From the NCBI GenBank assembly GCA_037576215.1, contig JBANDB010000005.1, positions 5,704,001 to 5,768,000 on the forward strand: a stretch of 64,000 nucleotides of DNA, given 5' to 3'. This document shows positions 31,929 through 42,945 of this stretch, piece by piece; position 1 is the first letter of the stretch; each line of letters begins with the position of its first letter. The DNA comes from Armillaria gallica. Lineage: Eukaryota > Basidiomycota > Agaricomycetes > Agaricales > Physalacriaceae. The position numbers were made by a program, and so were the translations under genes. The notes beneath the pieces are model-generated. The model had not been told where the DNA came from and made no database searches. It saw only the letters and a program-made list of their open reading frames with translations.

Positions 31929-33970
31929 AGCCGGGATGACTTCGGTAGTGGGAAATTCATCGTTTGCAGTTTCATTTACTTATATAATAATGGGATGATG
32001 ACAGTCGTCCAAGGCAGACTTGAAGCTACAACGAGCCAGGTCTGCAGATGGCACGACGGTCATTCCTTCATCTCCGTCGGACTTGGTGGTTTGGATGCAG
32101 ACCATGTCCTGCCCTCGACTACACTTTAAGGACGACCATCGGACCGATGTCATCTAGAGAATGAGACTTGTGTAGGATGTGCTGTATTGATATGGAGGAT
32201 TAACGTGCACGAGCCCCGGTTGAGAATGAAGCCCTCTAAAGATGCTGTGTAAACACGCACGCAGACCAACCCTCCGTCATCCATCTCGTTTCCTCCCTCC
32301 GTAAATCCCGGGGACATTTTCCGATGCTTGGAGTACAATTCAACACGTTGTGGACTACGCGCCACGGACAGCCGTACCGATAGTCGCATCTGTATGTTAC
32401 CTCGCCGCGAGGTTGGATAACTCCCTATGGCGCGCCGTGAAATCTTCTACATGCTGGCCGTAGTCACCACACTACATATTGAACGGCCGGATCGTTTTCA
32501 AAAACCAATATTTTCACGATTTGATTCAGGCAAGAGGCCAACTGATTCCTGCAATCGAAGCAAATCTGGTCGAAATCTGGTATTCGGGCGGAAGCACTTT
32601 CTTCGCTTTCTGAAGCAAATTCCGGGATTTTGGTCCGGGCGGAATGATATCCCAGATATCATGTCCTCAGTCCGTAGCTCACTGGCATGTCAAACAATCG
32701 TAGACTGTTCCAAGCATTTCGAGCGGTAGGCGGGTGGTATGATGGCCCATTTTCTGGACACAAATTGGGTGGTCAGGCGTGAACGCCGCCAGGGTCCGTG
32801 TTGGTGCCGGTGCTTCAGTCATCTGGCACGGAAGCAGTTATGGTATGCCCTTTGGCTACCTCGTGCAGTACCTCCCCAAGTACGACTTTCTCAGCGTTCT
32901 TGACCCTGGTGTTTCTGAGCGTGAACTAGTAAGGGTAGTTTCTGAAGTTGTTAGTGCTAAAATGCCGTGCCGTTGGTCTTCTTATTTCGTTATGTGCCTC
33001 GTCAGGTAACATTTACTGTACTCGACGATTTAATTATGCACTTACTTCATCCGAATCTGTTCAATGATTGCTCCCGTCCAAGCTCTTCCTTTTTTTAAAC
33101 TTCATCATCGTATGCTCTGAAACCTATGTACGGAGAAGATGCGTGTCGGCACAATTACTACACCAACTTCCAAGGGATTCGCTACTACTGCCGACTCGGA
33201 AACTGGAAAATCCAGACCAGGCTCGCTTCTTTCTAACTAGCGTCGAGAACCGAAGAGGTCTTTATCCTGGGTGACTGTTAATTGCCTCCATCTAGACTTC
33301 GGAGAACGCCATCCAGTGTAGTCAGCAGTGTATTCCATCAACAATAACGACGCCGAGCATGGAGAACGCGATTTTTTGACAAGGACAAGTGTGAATCGGG
33401 CGATGAGGAAGCGGAAATACTGCAAAGCTCCCTCAAAACCGTCCTGGTTGAATACATGCTGGAAATATATATGTTAGTACAGCCAGGATCTGTAATACTA
33501 TGATTAACCTTGACTTTTATGTTTGTTTCTTTTCGAATCCTCTCTATATAATGGCTCCCAACAGATCGTTGTTATGACTGTTGCAGAGAAAGCGGTGGAG
33601 AAAATCATTGTCCTCAAATTTGACAACTGCCCCCGCTTCAAAGAGCATCGAGACTTTCAGCACGACAGCCTCGTACTCTTAGGTCCGACTGGAGCGACTT
33701 CAGTTGAGTTACCACCTGCTACTCAAACCTCCGTCGAGCCTTCGTCCGCTGCTCTTGCTCTGATCGGGTCTTCGACCCCATCTGCCGCTGGATCCTCTTC
33801 AGTCGGGTTGACCTCCACTACGCTGCACCAAGAGAATTGGGTTCTTCACAACATCACATGTTGAATTTTGTCTGAACCGAAGAAATATTGCTGTTGAAAG
33901 CTTGATATTGAGACCATATATAAGCGGCCACACGAAATGAATCCTTATGTAGTATATTCACACGTAGTAT
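31929..33970. other. intergenic, no supported gene
   Basis: Short ORFs only. The one at 33523-33864 (+) contains a Ser/Thr/Pro-rich tail (TSVEPSSAALALIGSSTPSA) but begins without clear context. The one at 32779-33009 has no motif. No splice chain could be built over this 2 kb. Confidence 0.4.
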
Positions 33971-36900
33971 CTAAGAAGATGCCTTGGTCTTCTTGGCCGA
34001 AGGAAACTGGTGCTCCATCGTCCAGTGAAGGGAAGGGTCGTCCCGGTCCAACATCCCTGCAAGATCTCGAAGTTTTTGCTCGCTAAGTAATTCCCGCAGT
34101 TTTTGTGTATGTTCAGTAGCGATGAAAGTGATAAAAGTGGCGACATTGAGAGCATCAACGGGGTTGGAAATGTCGAACGTTCTTACGTTGTGTTCGTAAA
34201 TGCTCCCCTGCTGGATCAAATTGTAAGTTTAAGACAGATAGGCCACACAGAGAAGAAACATACATTGTGATCCTTCATATGGGCACTTACAATGGTACCC
34301 AGAGTGCCATCGGTTATGACGCTGTAAATCGGGAAATTGGTAATCCCGACAGCGGCGAGGAATTTGAGACAGGCCACAAGGTCCATGCGGCTTTGGTTGA
34401 CACCATTCTTCCTAGCACTGTCGAGAAACTTTTTGTTCTCATTGATACAAAGAACAAATAGCAGAGCGCCAATAATGGAGAGATCCTTAGCATTGGAAAC
34501 TGAAGCAATCATTCCCGGGTTGTTGTCCTGAGTCATTGAAACATCGTTGCTGACATGGAACGCCTGTAGAGGGCTTTCCAATAGCGTCGAAGAGGCCGGC
34601 AGTATTGTGTCTGTGGCGCTGCAGTCAACGGCGACTTGTTGCCGAGAAGTCACGAAGGCATTCTTGTTGAATGCATTCGGATAATCGTGTTCGTGTGCAG
34701 ATGAGATGGGGGTCTGGTCAATCACCTTTTTCTCGCGAGTAGGCTGACTGACGAGAGAGAACTTTTTAAGACGAGACCGTTGTGTGGAGGTCATAGTGCC
34801 AGCTTTGGGGAAAATAGCGCGCGTGAGTGTGACTAGGCTGTCGCACTTGGCCTGCTTGGGTTCTTTGGGAGCCAAATTCGGAGTCGGTGAATAGACACGA
34901 GTTTCACTCAAAAATAAGGCGGAGGCGCGCGCAATGGCAGAGAGCCGTGAACCCTCTTCGCCACCAACTTTGTTTGCACGCTGAGCGAAATTGAGGGCAT
35001 CAGTTATCCACTTTAAGCGTATAGATCCCAAGGCGTCGACCACCTCCGGGGGAGCGCCATATTCGTCGTTCCTCGGGAGCTTGATCATGCGCTCAAGGCT
35101 GTATCAGAATGTTATATTAGTAAAAACAAGGATTGATTTCAGAGACACACCGAAAATTCATATCGCCGTTTTGATGGATATCAGAAGCAATGCCTAACAG
35201 CATGTCCCAGGCTGACTGCGCTTCAGCTTCGGGTATGTTTTCCCTTTGCGCACTCGCTTTCATATCTCGGGCGTTCCAAGATGCTGTCATAATCCTCTCC
35301 ATCTTTTCTTTGAGGTGTACGCAGATGGAATCAGGAAGAGTGTCGCTGCTCAGAAATCGCATTTGACCAGAATCGAGATTCTTCTGTAAGATGTCAAGCT
35401 CCGCCTGCACTGCCGGATCGGAGGATTGTGTTCCCTGTTGAACCGAGTAATCAGTCGTCAAAATAAGCACTAGTAATATTCCCAAGCATATATATGTACG
35501 TACCGTAAAGAGTGGTGGCGATTGGTACAGATCAGTGTACCGCTTATACATCTGTGTGACCGTATTTTGTTCGTCAATGTCAGATGGATAAATATCTGGT
35601 TTAATACCCCTCCAATACATCCATGAATGGACGCATCCACTTGTATCTCCAGTTTTATGGTGGGCGGCGGCAAAGCTGAGAGAACCATCAACTTGAATTG
35701 TCTTCGGGTTGAACAAGCGCAAAAGTGCCTACCAGCTGGCCGAGTATCTCTTGGATCTAACATCGGATAAGTCGTCGTCACCGTCGAATTCCTCATCACT
35801 CGCATAAAGTGCATCTCCTGGAGCACCTTCACTGCTTGTGAGAGTGACGGAACTAGCGAAAGCAAGGCTTTAGAGACATCAAGATAATCAACAAAGCTCT
35901 CACGGCGGCGTCGTTAGCGGTCTGGGATAGCTATGTCAACTGACAAGCCGTTGCAGCGATATACTTTGCACGAACCTCTCTCCCAAAGCAATTGGTAGAA
36001 GGCTTGCTTCGGCACTCGTTTGCTCTTCGACGAAGCGACGTTTCTTGATTGGCTGCGAAGAGGCTCTGAAGTTCCAAGAGATCATCTAGGCAATTCCGAC
36101 AAGGCTACAGGAAGGACTTACCCTTCAGAGATCAATGCGGGTTGACTTGCAGCTCTGAACGAAATTGAGCATAGAGCGAGTATGAGAAGGAAAGGTACAA
36201 ACGAGCCGCCTTTCCGAGAGGGTCTCGCGTCACCTTACCTTGCGTGGTTGACAACCTTAAGCCATGCACTGACTTTGTCAAAAAGGTTCGCAAAAAGCCT
36301 ACATGCAGGAATGTTGTTAGGAGCATGGTCAGATCGCCATTCAAGAGCGTCGACTTCGCGAAATTCATCTTGATAAGCGATGAATTTGGCATCATATGTT
36401 GATTGCAATCCGTGGAAGTAGGAGTGTAGTCTGAATAAGATAAGGACGAAGGAGAGGGAATCGAATGGATTTTGAAGGTCAAAAACCCCAGACGGATGGT
36501 TCAATGTAGCGATGCGCACGGCATGAACTGAGGGCTGATTAACATAGTTAGCGATACAAGGAGCCTAAAAAGTGGCATTCGACTGACGCACCAAATCGTT
36601 CCAGATGCCGGGTTTATCAAGCCAGGCAATGACGAGACGTATCTTTGGCAGGGAAGGAGCAATGATAATACCTACGGCAGGCTGCTTCATTTTCCATACA
36701 TGCCGCTGATAGAGGGTGCTCGCCAGCATGCCCCAGATCGTATCATCAGTGCCCACACACAGCAAGGATAGTAAGACGGAAGCGCGTGTCGTATCAGGTA
36801 GGATGGAACCCTCGATGAGATACGGATCTGGTTTACATACCGGATCTGGCTTCGCCATTACATCTTCATCAAGAGGTGCTGTGCTAGATTTGTCGCCAGA

Positions 36901-37899
36901 GCCTTGACTACACCATTCTGCAGATTCAAATTCCGCGTTGCGATTACGAAATCCTCGACAGAATTCCGAGGCAGTCCAGCGGTCGGATACCGGTGTTTCG
37001 GATGCTTCAGAATCACTGTTGTCAGAGTCGCGTTGGTCACTGTTATGCCTTCGAACTCCTTCAAAGACTTCTGAAACTGGACTGAGGTCCGAGACCTCGG
37101 AATATTCTGATACCTCTGATCTGCTATCGGCATCGACATCCGACTCATGGTCTTTGCCTGAGTCAGAACTGTCCTCCCTGATAGCACGATGCAATAAAAG
37201 GCAGGGCGCTATCATGGTCTTGGAGGTATGTTTCATCAGGGGGTTAGAACCGTGCGTCGGGTGTTTGGGTACAGTAATTTTGATGTTCTCACTAGCGTAA
37301 ATTGTTAGTTAATCGACACAAAATCTCGATGAGGGGCTTTCCTTACACGACGATATCGTCTCGCCAAATCTTCCCCAAGATGTAACTAATGAAGAATAGG
37401 ACATGAGAGTAGATTGATTCCTGAGTTTTACGCCTAATGCTTCTCTGCAAAGAATCTGCAGTGTTCAATATGAAACTGAAGTAGATGTCGAGGTGATCGT
37501 CCCTTTCATTGTTTCGTGGAGGTGGTATGAACTGGCTTGAACGGTCGGCATCTGGTTCTGCAAGCTCGCTGATAAGATATTCTAAATGGCTAGAATGATT
37601 TGGAAACGGTCCCTTCACAAAAATATTAAAGGGGTCTTAGGATAGTGCGTTGATATAATCACCTTCCGCACCCAGTCCGGCAGTGGCTCCTCCAATTGCT
37701 TCAGGAGGTCTTCTACATCTGACGAAGCCTCAGCTGTATCAAGGTGGAGAGTAACATTTCGAGCATCTGACCAGAACGCGGCCATTGGGATGTTGAGGGA
37801 AATAAGCGTTCGACCGGATCGAGATCGAGAGACCGGCCCGAAGTGTCTCATTACGTAACCACAAAGCCGAGCCAGCCACTTGCGCAGCAGCAAATTCAT
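33971..37899 (-). CDS. very long uncharacterised multi-exon protein
   Basis: A chain of coding blocks on the minus strand from ATG 37899 to the stop at 33971 makes a protein of roughly 1,100 residues. Blocks in order: LLLRKWLARLCGYVMRHFGP with AAFWSDARNVTLHLDT; HLEYLISELAEPDADRSSQF with LQRSIRRKTQESIYSH; an acidic Ser-rich region (SDSGKDHESDVDADSRSEVS); SILPDTTRASVLLSLLCVG; HPSGVFDLQNPFDSLSFVLI; WRSDHAPNNIPACRLF; DGSLSFAAAHHKTGD; ARDMKASAQRENIPEAEAQS; and a final 290-codon exon block with KKFLDSARKNGVNQ and LKFLAAVGITNFPIY, ending FPSAKKTKASS. Introns are short with normal sites. I recognise no catalytic domain, transmembrane helix or known repeat. It could be a lineage-specific mushroom family. 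Exact splicing is approximate. Confidence 0.55.
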
Positions 37900-37937
37900 C
37901 ACCTTTTCTGTTCATTTCGTACTTATCCTATAAATGG

Positions 37938-38095
37938 CGTAAGACACAGCGATCCTCCAGTTTTGAACTCATTATCTATCTCGTCCTGCCCCAGGAGCAG
38001 ATGGGTCTGCTTGATAGTAGTACCCGTTCGAGAAGTCTTGACTAGACTGACTGCAGCTCCCCTACGGCAGCGCCATGTACTAGTCTGTCTCTCTC
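37938..38095 (-). pseudogene. duplicated scrap of the 40.7-42.1 kb membrane-protein gene
   Basis: The stretch with ACACAGCGATCCTCCAG...GAGCAGATGGGTCTG...CATGTACTAGTCTGTCTCTC matches about 40867-41040 in the same orientation. That region codes for YTALPSRGQRSRSRSPVKPS and LEGSLCFTP near the C-terminus of the type I membrane protein. Small indels break the frame. No other part of that gene is present here. Confidence 0.65.
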
Positions 38096-39094
38096 GGAAT
38101 CATCATCAGGAAAGATGCGGGGTCAGGAAACAATCAACAAGCTATCCTTTTCTCTAGTGTCCTCGATGGTGGTTTGAAAGAAGCCGCGGGAGCAAATCGA
38201 ATATCTCGCTCGACTTTTGCAACGCAGAAGAAGAATCCCGTCAGTTTCAGGTTGAAACTGCGGGAGAGCTTGAAACTCTAGGGGGGGTGAGTTCTGTTGA
38301 CACCTCTTTTCAGTGGTTCTTACACGACTATGCAAGAAACACTCACCTTCATTTGATTAACTGTGTCTTTGTCGTGGAATTCGGTATCTCTAAACTTGAT
38401 GTTACCCGTTTTTATTCGGCAAGGGCAAGGACACCATATTGATTACAATAGTCATCTGTTCTTCATCAATATTAGATGGAGACGAAGAAAGAAGCAATAG
38501 AGAAAAGGAGTACCATTCGAAACCACGAAAGCAATGGCTCAACGTGTGCGTAGCACTGAAGAAACGAGGAAGCGGCGTGCTCCCCATAAACAGTCCACGT
38601 CGCGTTTCCCACCATTCACAGTAAGAACACTCCAAGAAGTTTCGTGTTTCCCTTCTTATGAGGGCAGGTCAACACTCCGGCACATGACCGTCGCGTGTTC
38701 AGATATCCTAGTTCTGGACGCCTCCGCAGTCATAACCGCAAACTACCCAAAATTGGCTCGAATGCCTTGTCCATGTTTGCGAAGATTGGATCGCTGGAGT
38801 TGCAAGTGGGATTGGACAGATAGAGGATCGATTTTGAATTTGGGTCCCGGCCCTTCAGAGGGATACCGACACGAATAGTTCACGCTCCAAAGAGTCAGCG
38901 CAAGACGGATAGCAATGTTCAGAGTACAACAACAACAGCGAATACAGATTCCTCTAAATAAGTACGCTGGAGAGAAATTAGAGAAAAAGATGTCGGGATA
39001 ATAGATGGCACATACAATAGATTACAACAATAAAGGATCAGTTGAAATCTGAGGTACAACATCAGAGAAGCTATGCGGGAGCAATGAAAACTGC
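38096..39094. other. intergenic, nothing recognised
   Basis: Overlapping ORFs in several frames at 38439-38878 and 38123-38335, none with motifs or splice context. Confidence 0.4.
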
Positions 39095-39898
39095 TCACCA
39101 CTTCCTCCTCCTCACGTATTGACAATACAGCAAAAGTGCAAATGCTGAGATGACTATCAAACCACCACAAAAAACGAGCCCACCGACCAGGGCCGCCAAT
39201 GCTGCTTTGCCTGCTTCCAGATTTCTGCTATCCTCTTCGGTGATACAAACGGCACCCAGCGGGCAAGCGGCGACTCCAACAAAGACCAGCATAAACCCGC
39301 ATGGGATAAATTTTCCCCAGCGAGTCCACCACGTCTGAGGCTCGTCGTCATCGAAAAAATCCTCTCTTGGGGATTGCTTCTCCGGAGCCAGCAGTATCCA
39401 GATTGCGAGCGCGAGCGGTAGTGCCAGTATGGTGCCCCCAGTCGCTCCTGCTGCTGCAAAGGATCTGACTGGGACGCGCCCACCGATAATAGCCCGCCCT
39501 AGGGACACATATATGGTAGAGAACAGCGGTGGGAGGGGTAGGAAGAATAAGAGGAGAATGCATGTCTGAAAAATGGTCCTTGGCGGAAGCCATGGTGTCG
39601 GTAGTACTCCCTGCACTTCCTGCGCAGCCTTTTCATGTACTTGGAGAGTCGAATTACGGGGAAGGGGATCAGAAGGAGCGTGGGCGTCGTTATTAGATGA
39701 AGATATTATAGGATTATTGGGCGGTAAAGGTGGGACAGCAGATGAAGGTGGTGGGTAGAAAAAGCCGACTGTCGAGCGCGGTGTCGGTACGCCTCTCTCC
39801 CAAGGCGAAGGGCTATCGTCATCGACGTCGCGCGACCACGGCATCGAAAAGCCAGGCATCAACGAAAAATACGGTGGTGGATGGGAATGAACATGCAC
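39095..39898 (-). CDS. uncharacterised membrane protein, 267 aa, single exon
   Basis: Uninterrupted frame starting MHVHSHPPPYFSLMPGFSMP. The first 110 residues are Pro/Ser-rich and likely cytosolic. Then follow four hydrophobic segments: TCILLLFFLPLPPLFSTIYV, a Gly/Ala-rich segment ending ILALPLALAIWILLA, FIPCGFMLVFVGVAACPLGA and ALVGGLVFCGGLIVISAFAL. An acidic loop (FFDDDEPQTWW) lies between helices 2 and 3. The tail is basic (QYVRRRKW). No known domain was recognised. An intact, intronless 267-codon frame with typical codon usage supports a real gene. Confidence 0.65.
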   Translation of the reverse strand: MHVHSHPPPYFSLMPGFSMPWSRDVDDDSPSPWERGVPTPRSTVGFFYPPPSSAVPPLPPNNPIISSSNNDAHAPSDPLPRNSTLQVHEKAAQEVQGVLPTPWLPPRTIFQTCILLLFFLPLPPLFSTIYVSLGRAIIGGRVPVRSFAAAGATGGTILALPLALAIWILLAPEKQSPREDFFDDDEPQTWWTRWGKFIPCGFMLVFVGVAACPLGAVCITEEDSRNLEAGKAALAALVGGLVFCGGLIVISAFALLLYCQYVRRRKW

Positions 39899-39960
39899 TG
39901 CCGGCCCAGAGTGCTGCCTCGCGGTGACATTCCTTCTTTCGTTTTTTCCATCATGTCAAT

Positions 39961-40435
39961 TTATACACGGGCGCGCCCCACAGTGTCTGCCGCTAACACC
40001 GACGCTAACGAGGATCCGGAAATAAGTACCTCGGGACCGAGAAGGGTGGTGGAGAAGAAAACAGGCAGCTCGGTATCGCTCGGTACGTGCTCGTCGTCGC
40101 TCTGTGTGTATACGATGGTGACAGGATAACTGAAGGGTTCGAAGGGTTCGGTTACGAAATGGAGGCCTCGTTATACGTAAGACAGCTCGCAACCCGAATT
40201 GCCAAATGAGCATCGCGATGGAAACCTTCCCTTTCTCTCTCCCTGCCAGGATATCCTGCATTTTCCCTGTGATCTGGACCAGTACATGCGCTATATCCAC
40301 ATCTTGCCATCGAATGGTCACAGAATGGAAGCCAGGGCTCGAGAATTCTCTTTGAGGAGCAGGCCGTCGGTCGCAGTCGGCAGCAATTATCGCTGTTAGA
40401 CTGACTCTGACAAGGATATGTCGCCAATTTCAACA
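39961..40435 (-). CDS. small hypothetical protein, splicing uncertain
   Basis: Coding-like blocks on the minus strand: WQDVDIAHVLVQITGKMQDI with SIAMLIWQFGL, then in another frame FVTEPFEPFSYPVTIVYTQS with ELPVFFSTTLLGPEVLISGS up to the stop at about 39959-39961. The second block keeps a good beta-strand pattern. An intron in the region 40150-40175 would have to link them; a donor is not obvious. I do not recognise the family. Confidence 0.3.
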
Positions 40436-40731
40436 TGAGAGTTATTCGTGGTGGGAGGATGTTCAGCGTCGAACTACTCGCTTCGAGGTGCGTTTATGTG
40501 CATATATGCGTCTTTTTTCCTTCTCAGTATTCTCCAAGGCTCAGCTAGAAATTATCGACCCTCTATCGGTTATCACCGGTAGTCAGTACTTTAGTAGTCA
40601 AACAGCCCAGGGACAAATCGCTTGGTTATGGGTGCGTCCATTTACCGATTCCTTTCTGACTTCCAATTGACCTTTTCCAAGAAAATCGACTACCAAGTTC
40701 TACATATCTATAGGATTAACGAAATGCCGTA

Positions 40732-42129
40732 TTATTGGGCTCCTCCGATGCGAAGATTCTTCTGACTTCGTGATTTGCCAACGATGTCTTCCACTTTGCG
40801 CAGCGAAAGAGCATCATCGTACTCCGGACCACTCCTACCGCTCGTTTCCTGCCCCATCGATGGCGTAAAACACAGCGATCCCTCCAATTTGGGGCTCATG
40901 ATCTGCCTCGGACTCTGCGGGAGTGGATGAGTCTGATTGGTCGCAGTGTTTGTTCTAGAAGGCTTGACGGGACTGCGGCTGCGGCTCCTCTGTCCACGAG
41001 ATGGGAGCGCCGTGTACTTGTCCGTCTCTGGCTGACTTCCCCAGAAAAATCCTCCGAGACCGCCAGACGGAGTCTTCGTCACCGCTGGCGTGGGCAGCGG
41101 TGATTCCTCGACAATCCTAAACCCTCCTGTACTCTTCCCTGTCACGCTCCTCCCCAAACCACCACCTTCGACAATCATATCCGAATCGGCCCGGACATGG
41201 TTCCTGCGTCTCGACACGACGCGTTGAGGCCTTCCCCCGACTGCACGTGAAGACGGTCTCCGGGCGCTTGCCATGAATTCCTCATCACTCTCGTACGCGT
41301 CCAGGAACGACATACCGTCGTCGTCATGTTTCTCTTCTTCATAGTCCTCGTCTCCTTCTCCAACCTGAGAATAGACCGACACTGAGGCTATCGTGGCAGT
41401 CGTATTCATACGCGAGACTCGAGTGGAGGCAGTGTTTGCCCATGACGGACGCGAAGATCTGGTTCGCCGTGGGTCGGTAGGGGGAACGAGGAACGCCTTT
41501 TCCTGTCTCTGCGTCTCTATCGCCGGCCACGCAAATCCTTCATCAGCCTTCACTCTCCCCGCCTCCGAGTCGTATGCCGGACCGACCTCGAGTTCCGTCT
41601 TTCCTCGCCTGCCTTTCCGTGTCAAGCATCCCCAGCCAATCCATGCGCACAGACTTCCCAGTATGGCGCCGACGATTACGAGAACGGGTATGAGGTACAT
41701 GCTGATCTTGTTCCCGCTCGGCTGCTTCTTGGGGTATGTTACCAGGCTGGGAAGGGCGGACTGTGAGGAGGAAGGGACCGAGATTGTTATCATGGATACC
41801 GATGATGTGGGAGTGGTCGAGGTCGACGAAGCTGAATTGCTGCTGCGCGTGGTACTGTTGGTGTCATCCGAACTTACGGCGACCGAAGCGATGCTGCTCG
41901 ATTCTGTCGATTCTGGTGGCATACCACTAATCTCCACGGGAATCGTAGGCGGAATGGCGCTGGGCGTGGTGGTTGTAGAGACGGCACCCCCCGGAGGGTA
42001 CGGCCACCAGTAGTCGTAGCTGCTCGTCGTGGTTGGAATCGCATTCGCTCCAGGCGGGATGAGTTGGCGATTTTCGACTTTGGTGGCAAAGGCGGGAAGA
42101 CAGAGCGCGAAGATGAGAGCTGCCTTCAT
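40732..42129 (-). CDS. type I membrane protein with Ser/Thr-rich ectodomain, 465 aa
   Basis: Single uninterrupted exon. It begins with a signal peptide (MKAALIFALCLPAFA). A mucin-like Ser/Thr/Pro ectodomain of about 130 residues follows, then one transmembrane helix (MYLIPVLVIVGAILGSLCAW) and a stop-transfer RKGRRGK. The cytoplasmic tail of nearly 300 residues contains an acidic stretch (EGDEDYEEEKHDDDG), many Arg-Ser runs (GQRSRSRSPVKPSR) and the end NLRIGGAQ. The layout is like fungal cell-surface sensors of the Mid2/Wsc style, but no WSC cysteine pattern is present, so this is analogy only. A scrap of its C-terminal coding DNA is duplicated at 37938-38095. Confidence 0.7.
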   Translation of the reverse strand: MKAALIFALCLPAFATKVENRQLIPPGANAIPTTTSSYDYWWPYPPGGAVSTTTTPSAIPPTIPVEISGMPPESTESSSIASVAVSSDDTNSTTRSSNSASSTSTTPTSSVSMITISVPSSSQSALPSLVTYPKKQPSGNKISMYLIPVLVIVGAILGSLCAWIGWGCLTRKGRRGKTELEVGPAYDSEAGRVKADEGFAWPAIETQRQEKAFLVPPTDPRRTRSSRPSWANTASTRVSRMNTTATIASVSVYSQVGEGDEDYEEEKHDDDGMSFLDAYESDEEFMASARRPSSRAVGGRPQRVVSRRRNHVRADSDMIVEGGGLGRSVTGKSTGGFRIVEESPLPTPAVTKTPSGGLGGFFWGSQPETDKYTALPSRGQRSRSRSPVKPSRTNTATNQTHPLPQSPRQIMSPKLEGSLCFTPSMGQETSGRSGPEYDDALSLRKVEDIVGKSRSQKNLRIGGAQ

Positions 42130-42945
42130 GGTGGTTAAAGGCGGGCGGGCTTCGATCGGGATGTTTGGCCATTTTTGCTAAATTTGGCCGACGCGACTTT
42201 ATTCTCCTATGTTCAGCTGGTGTGCCTGTCATTCTTCCTCAAGGGTGGCAGTACTAACTCAGAGCTGTCTTGCTCGATGACTCCTACCTTGTCATACAAT
42301 GTGGAATAACTTTGATGAGATTTGTTTGTCGGTTTGCAGCAGCTCGCGGTACAGCGAGGAAGCAAAAGACGCGACTACTCACATGGAATGTTCGGAAAAT
42401 GCAGCGGATGGTCCAGGAATAGTATGATGGTCGTGGACATTCGCAAACTCTCCCTCGACGAGGATGTTCGGTCGAATTAGGGCGCCGCTGTTGTCATTTC
42501 ATTTCTGGCAGCATTCAAGCACCGGGCGTTATGTGGTAGGATCATCTACGTAACTGCGGGATTCCCCTCCCTTGTCGAAGAAAGATGGACCTAGCGCCAA
42601 GTAGCATGAGCAAGGCGCACTGGCATCTCGTCTGATATTTCGACATAATCCATACTCGAACCGCTGATAGTTCGTCAGCAGAAGCTCCTACCGTTCCCAT
42701 CTCACGCACAATTCTGGTGGCGTAAATTTGAAATAGCCGGGCGGTGAATTCCTCTTTGAGACCTGACGATTTGCGTCCACGGATGCTTCCTTTCGAATGT
42801 ACCGTCGAGAGTGTATGGCTGATACTGTCTCGAGAGATTACAAAGCGAACTCGAAACTTAAACAATAACAGCTCTGTCTCGATGCTTCTGTCTCAGACCT
42901 CCTCGCCTCAATCCTACAGTGATTGCTCGTATCTTACTTGCCATC
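42130..42945. other. divergent spacer, nothing recognised
   Basis: Lies between the membrane-protein gene (minus) and the caspase-like gene (plus). The minus ORF at 42542-42865 has no motif. Confidence 0.4.

Noticed and set aside
41393..42013. 206-codon plus-strand ORF
   Set aside because: Antisense to the signal-peptide/Ser-Thr membrane protein, which has a coherent domain layout.
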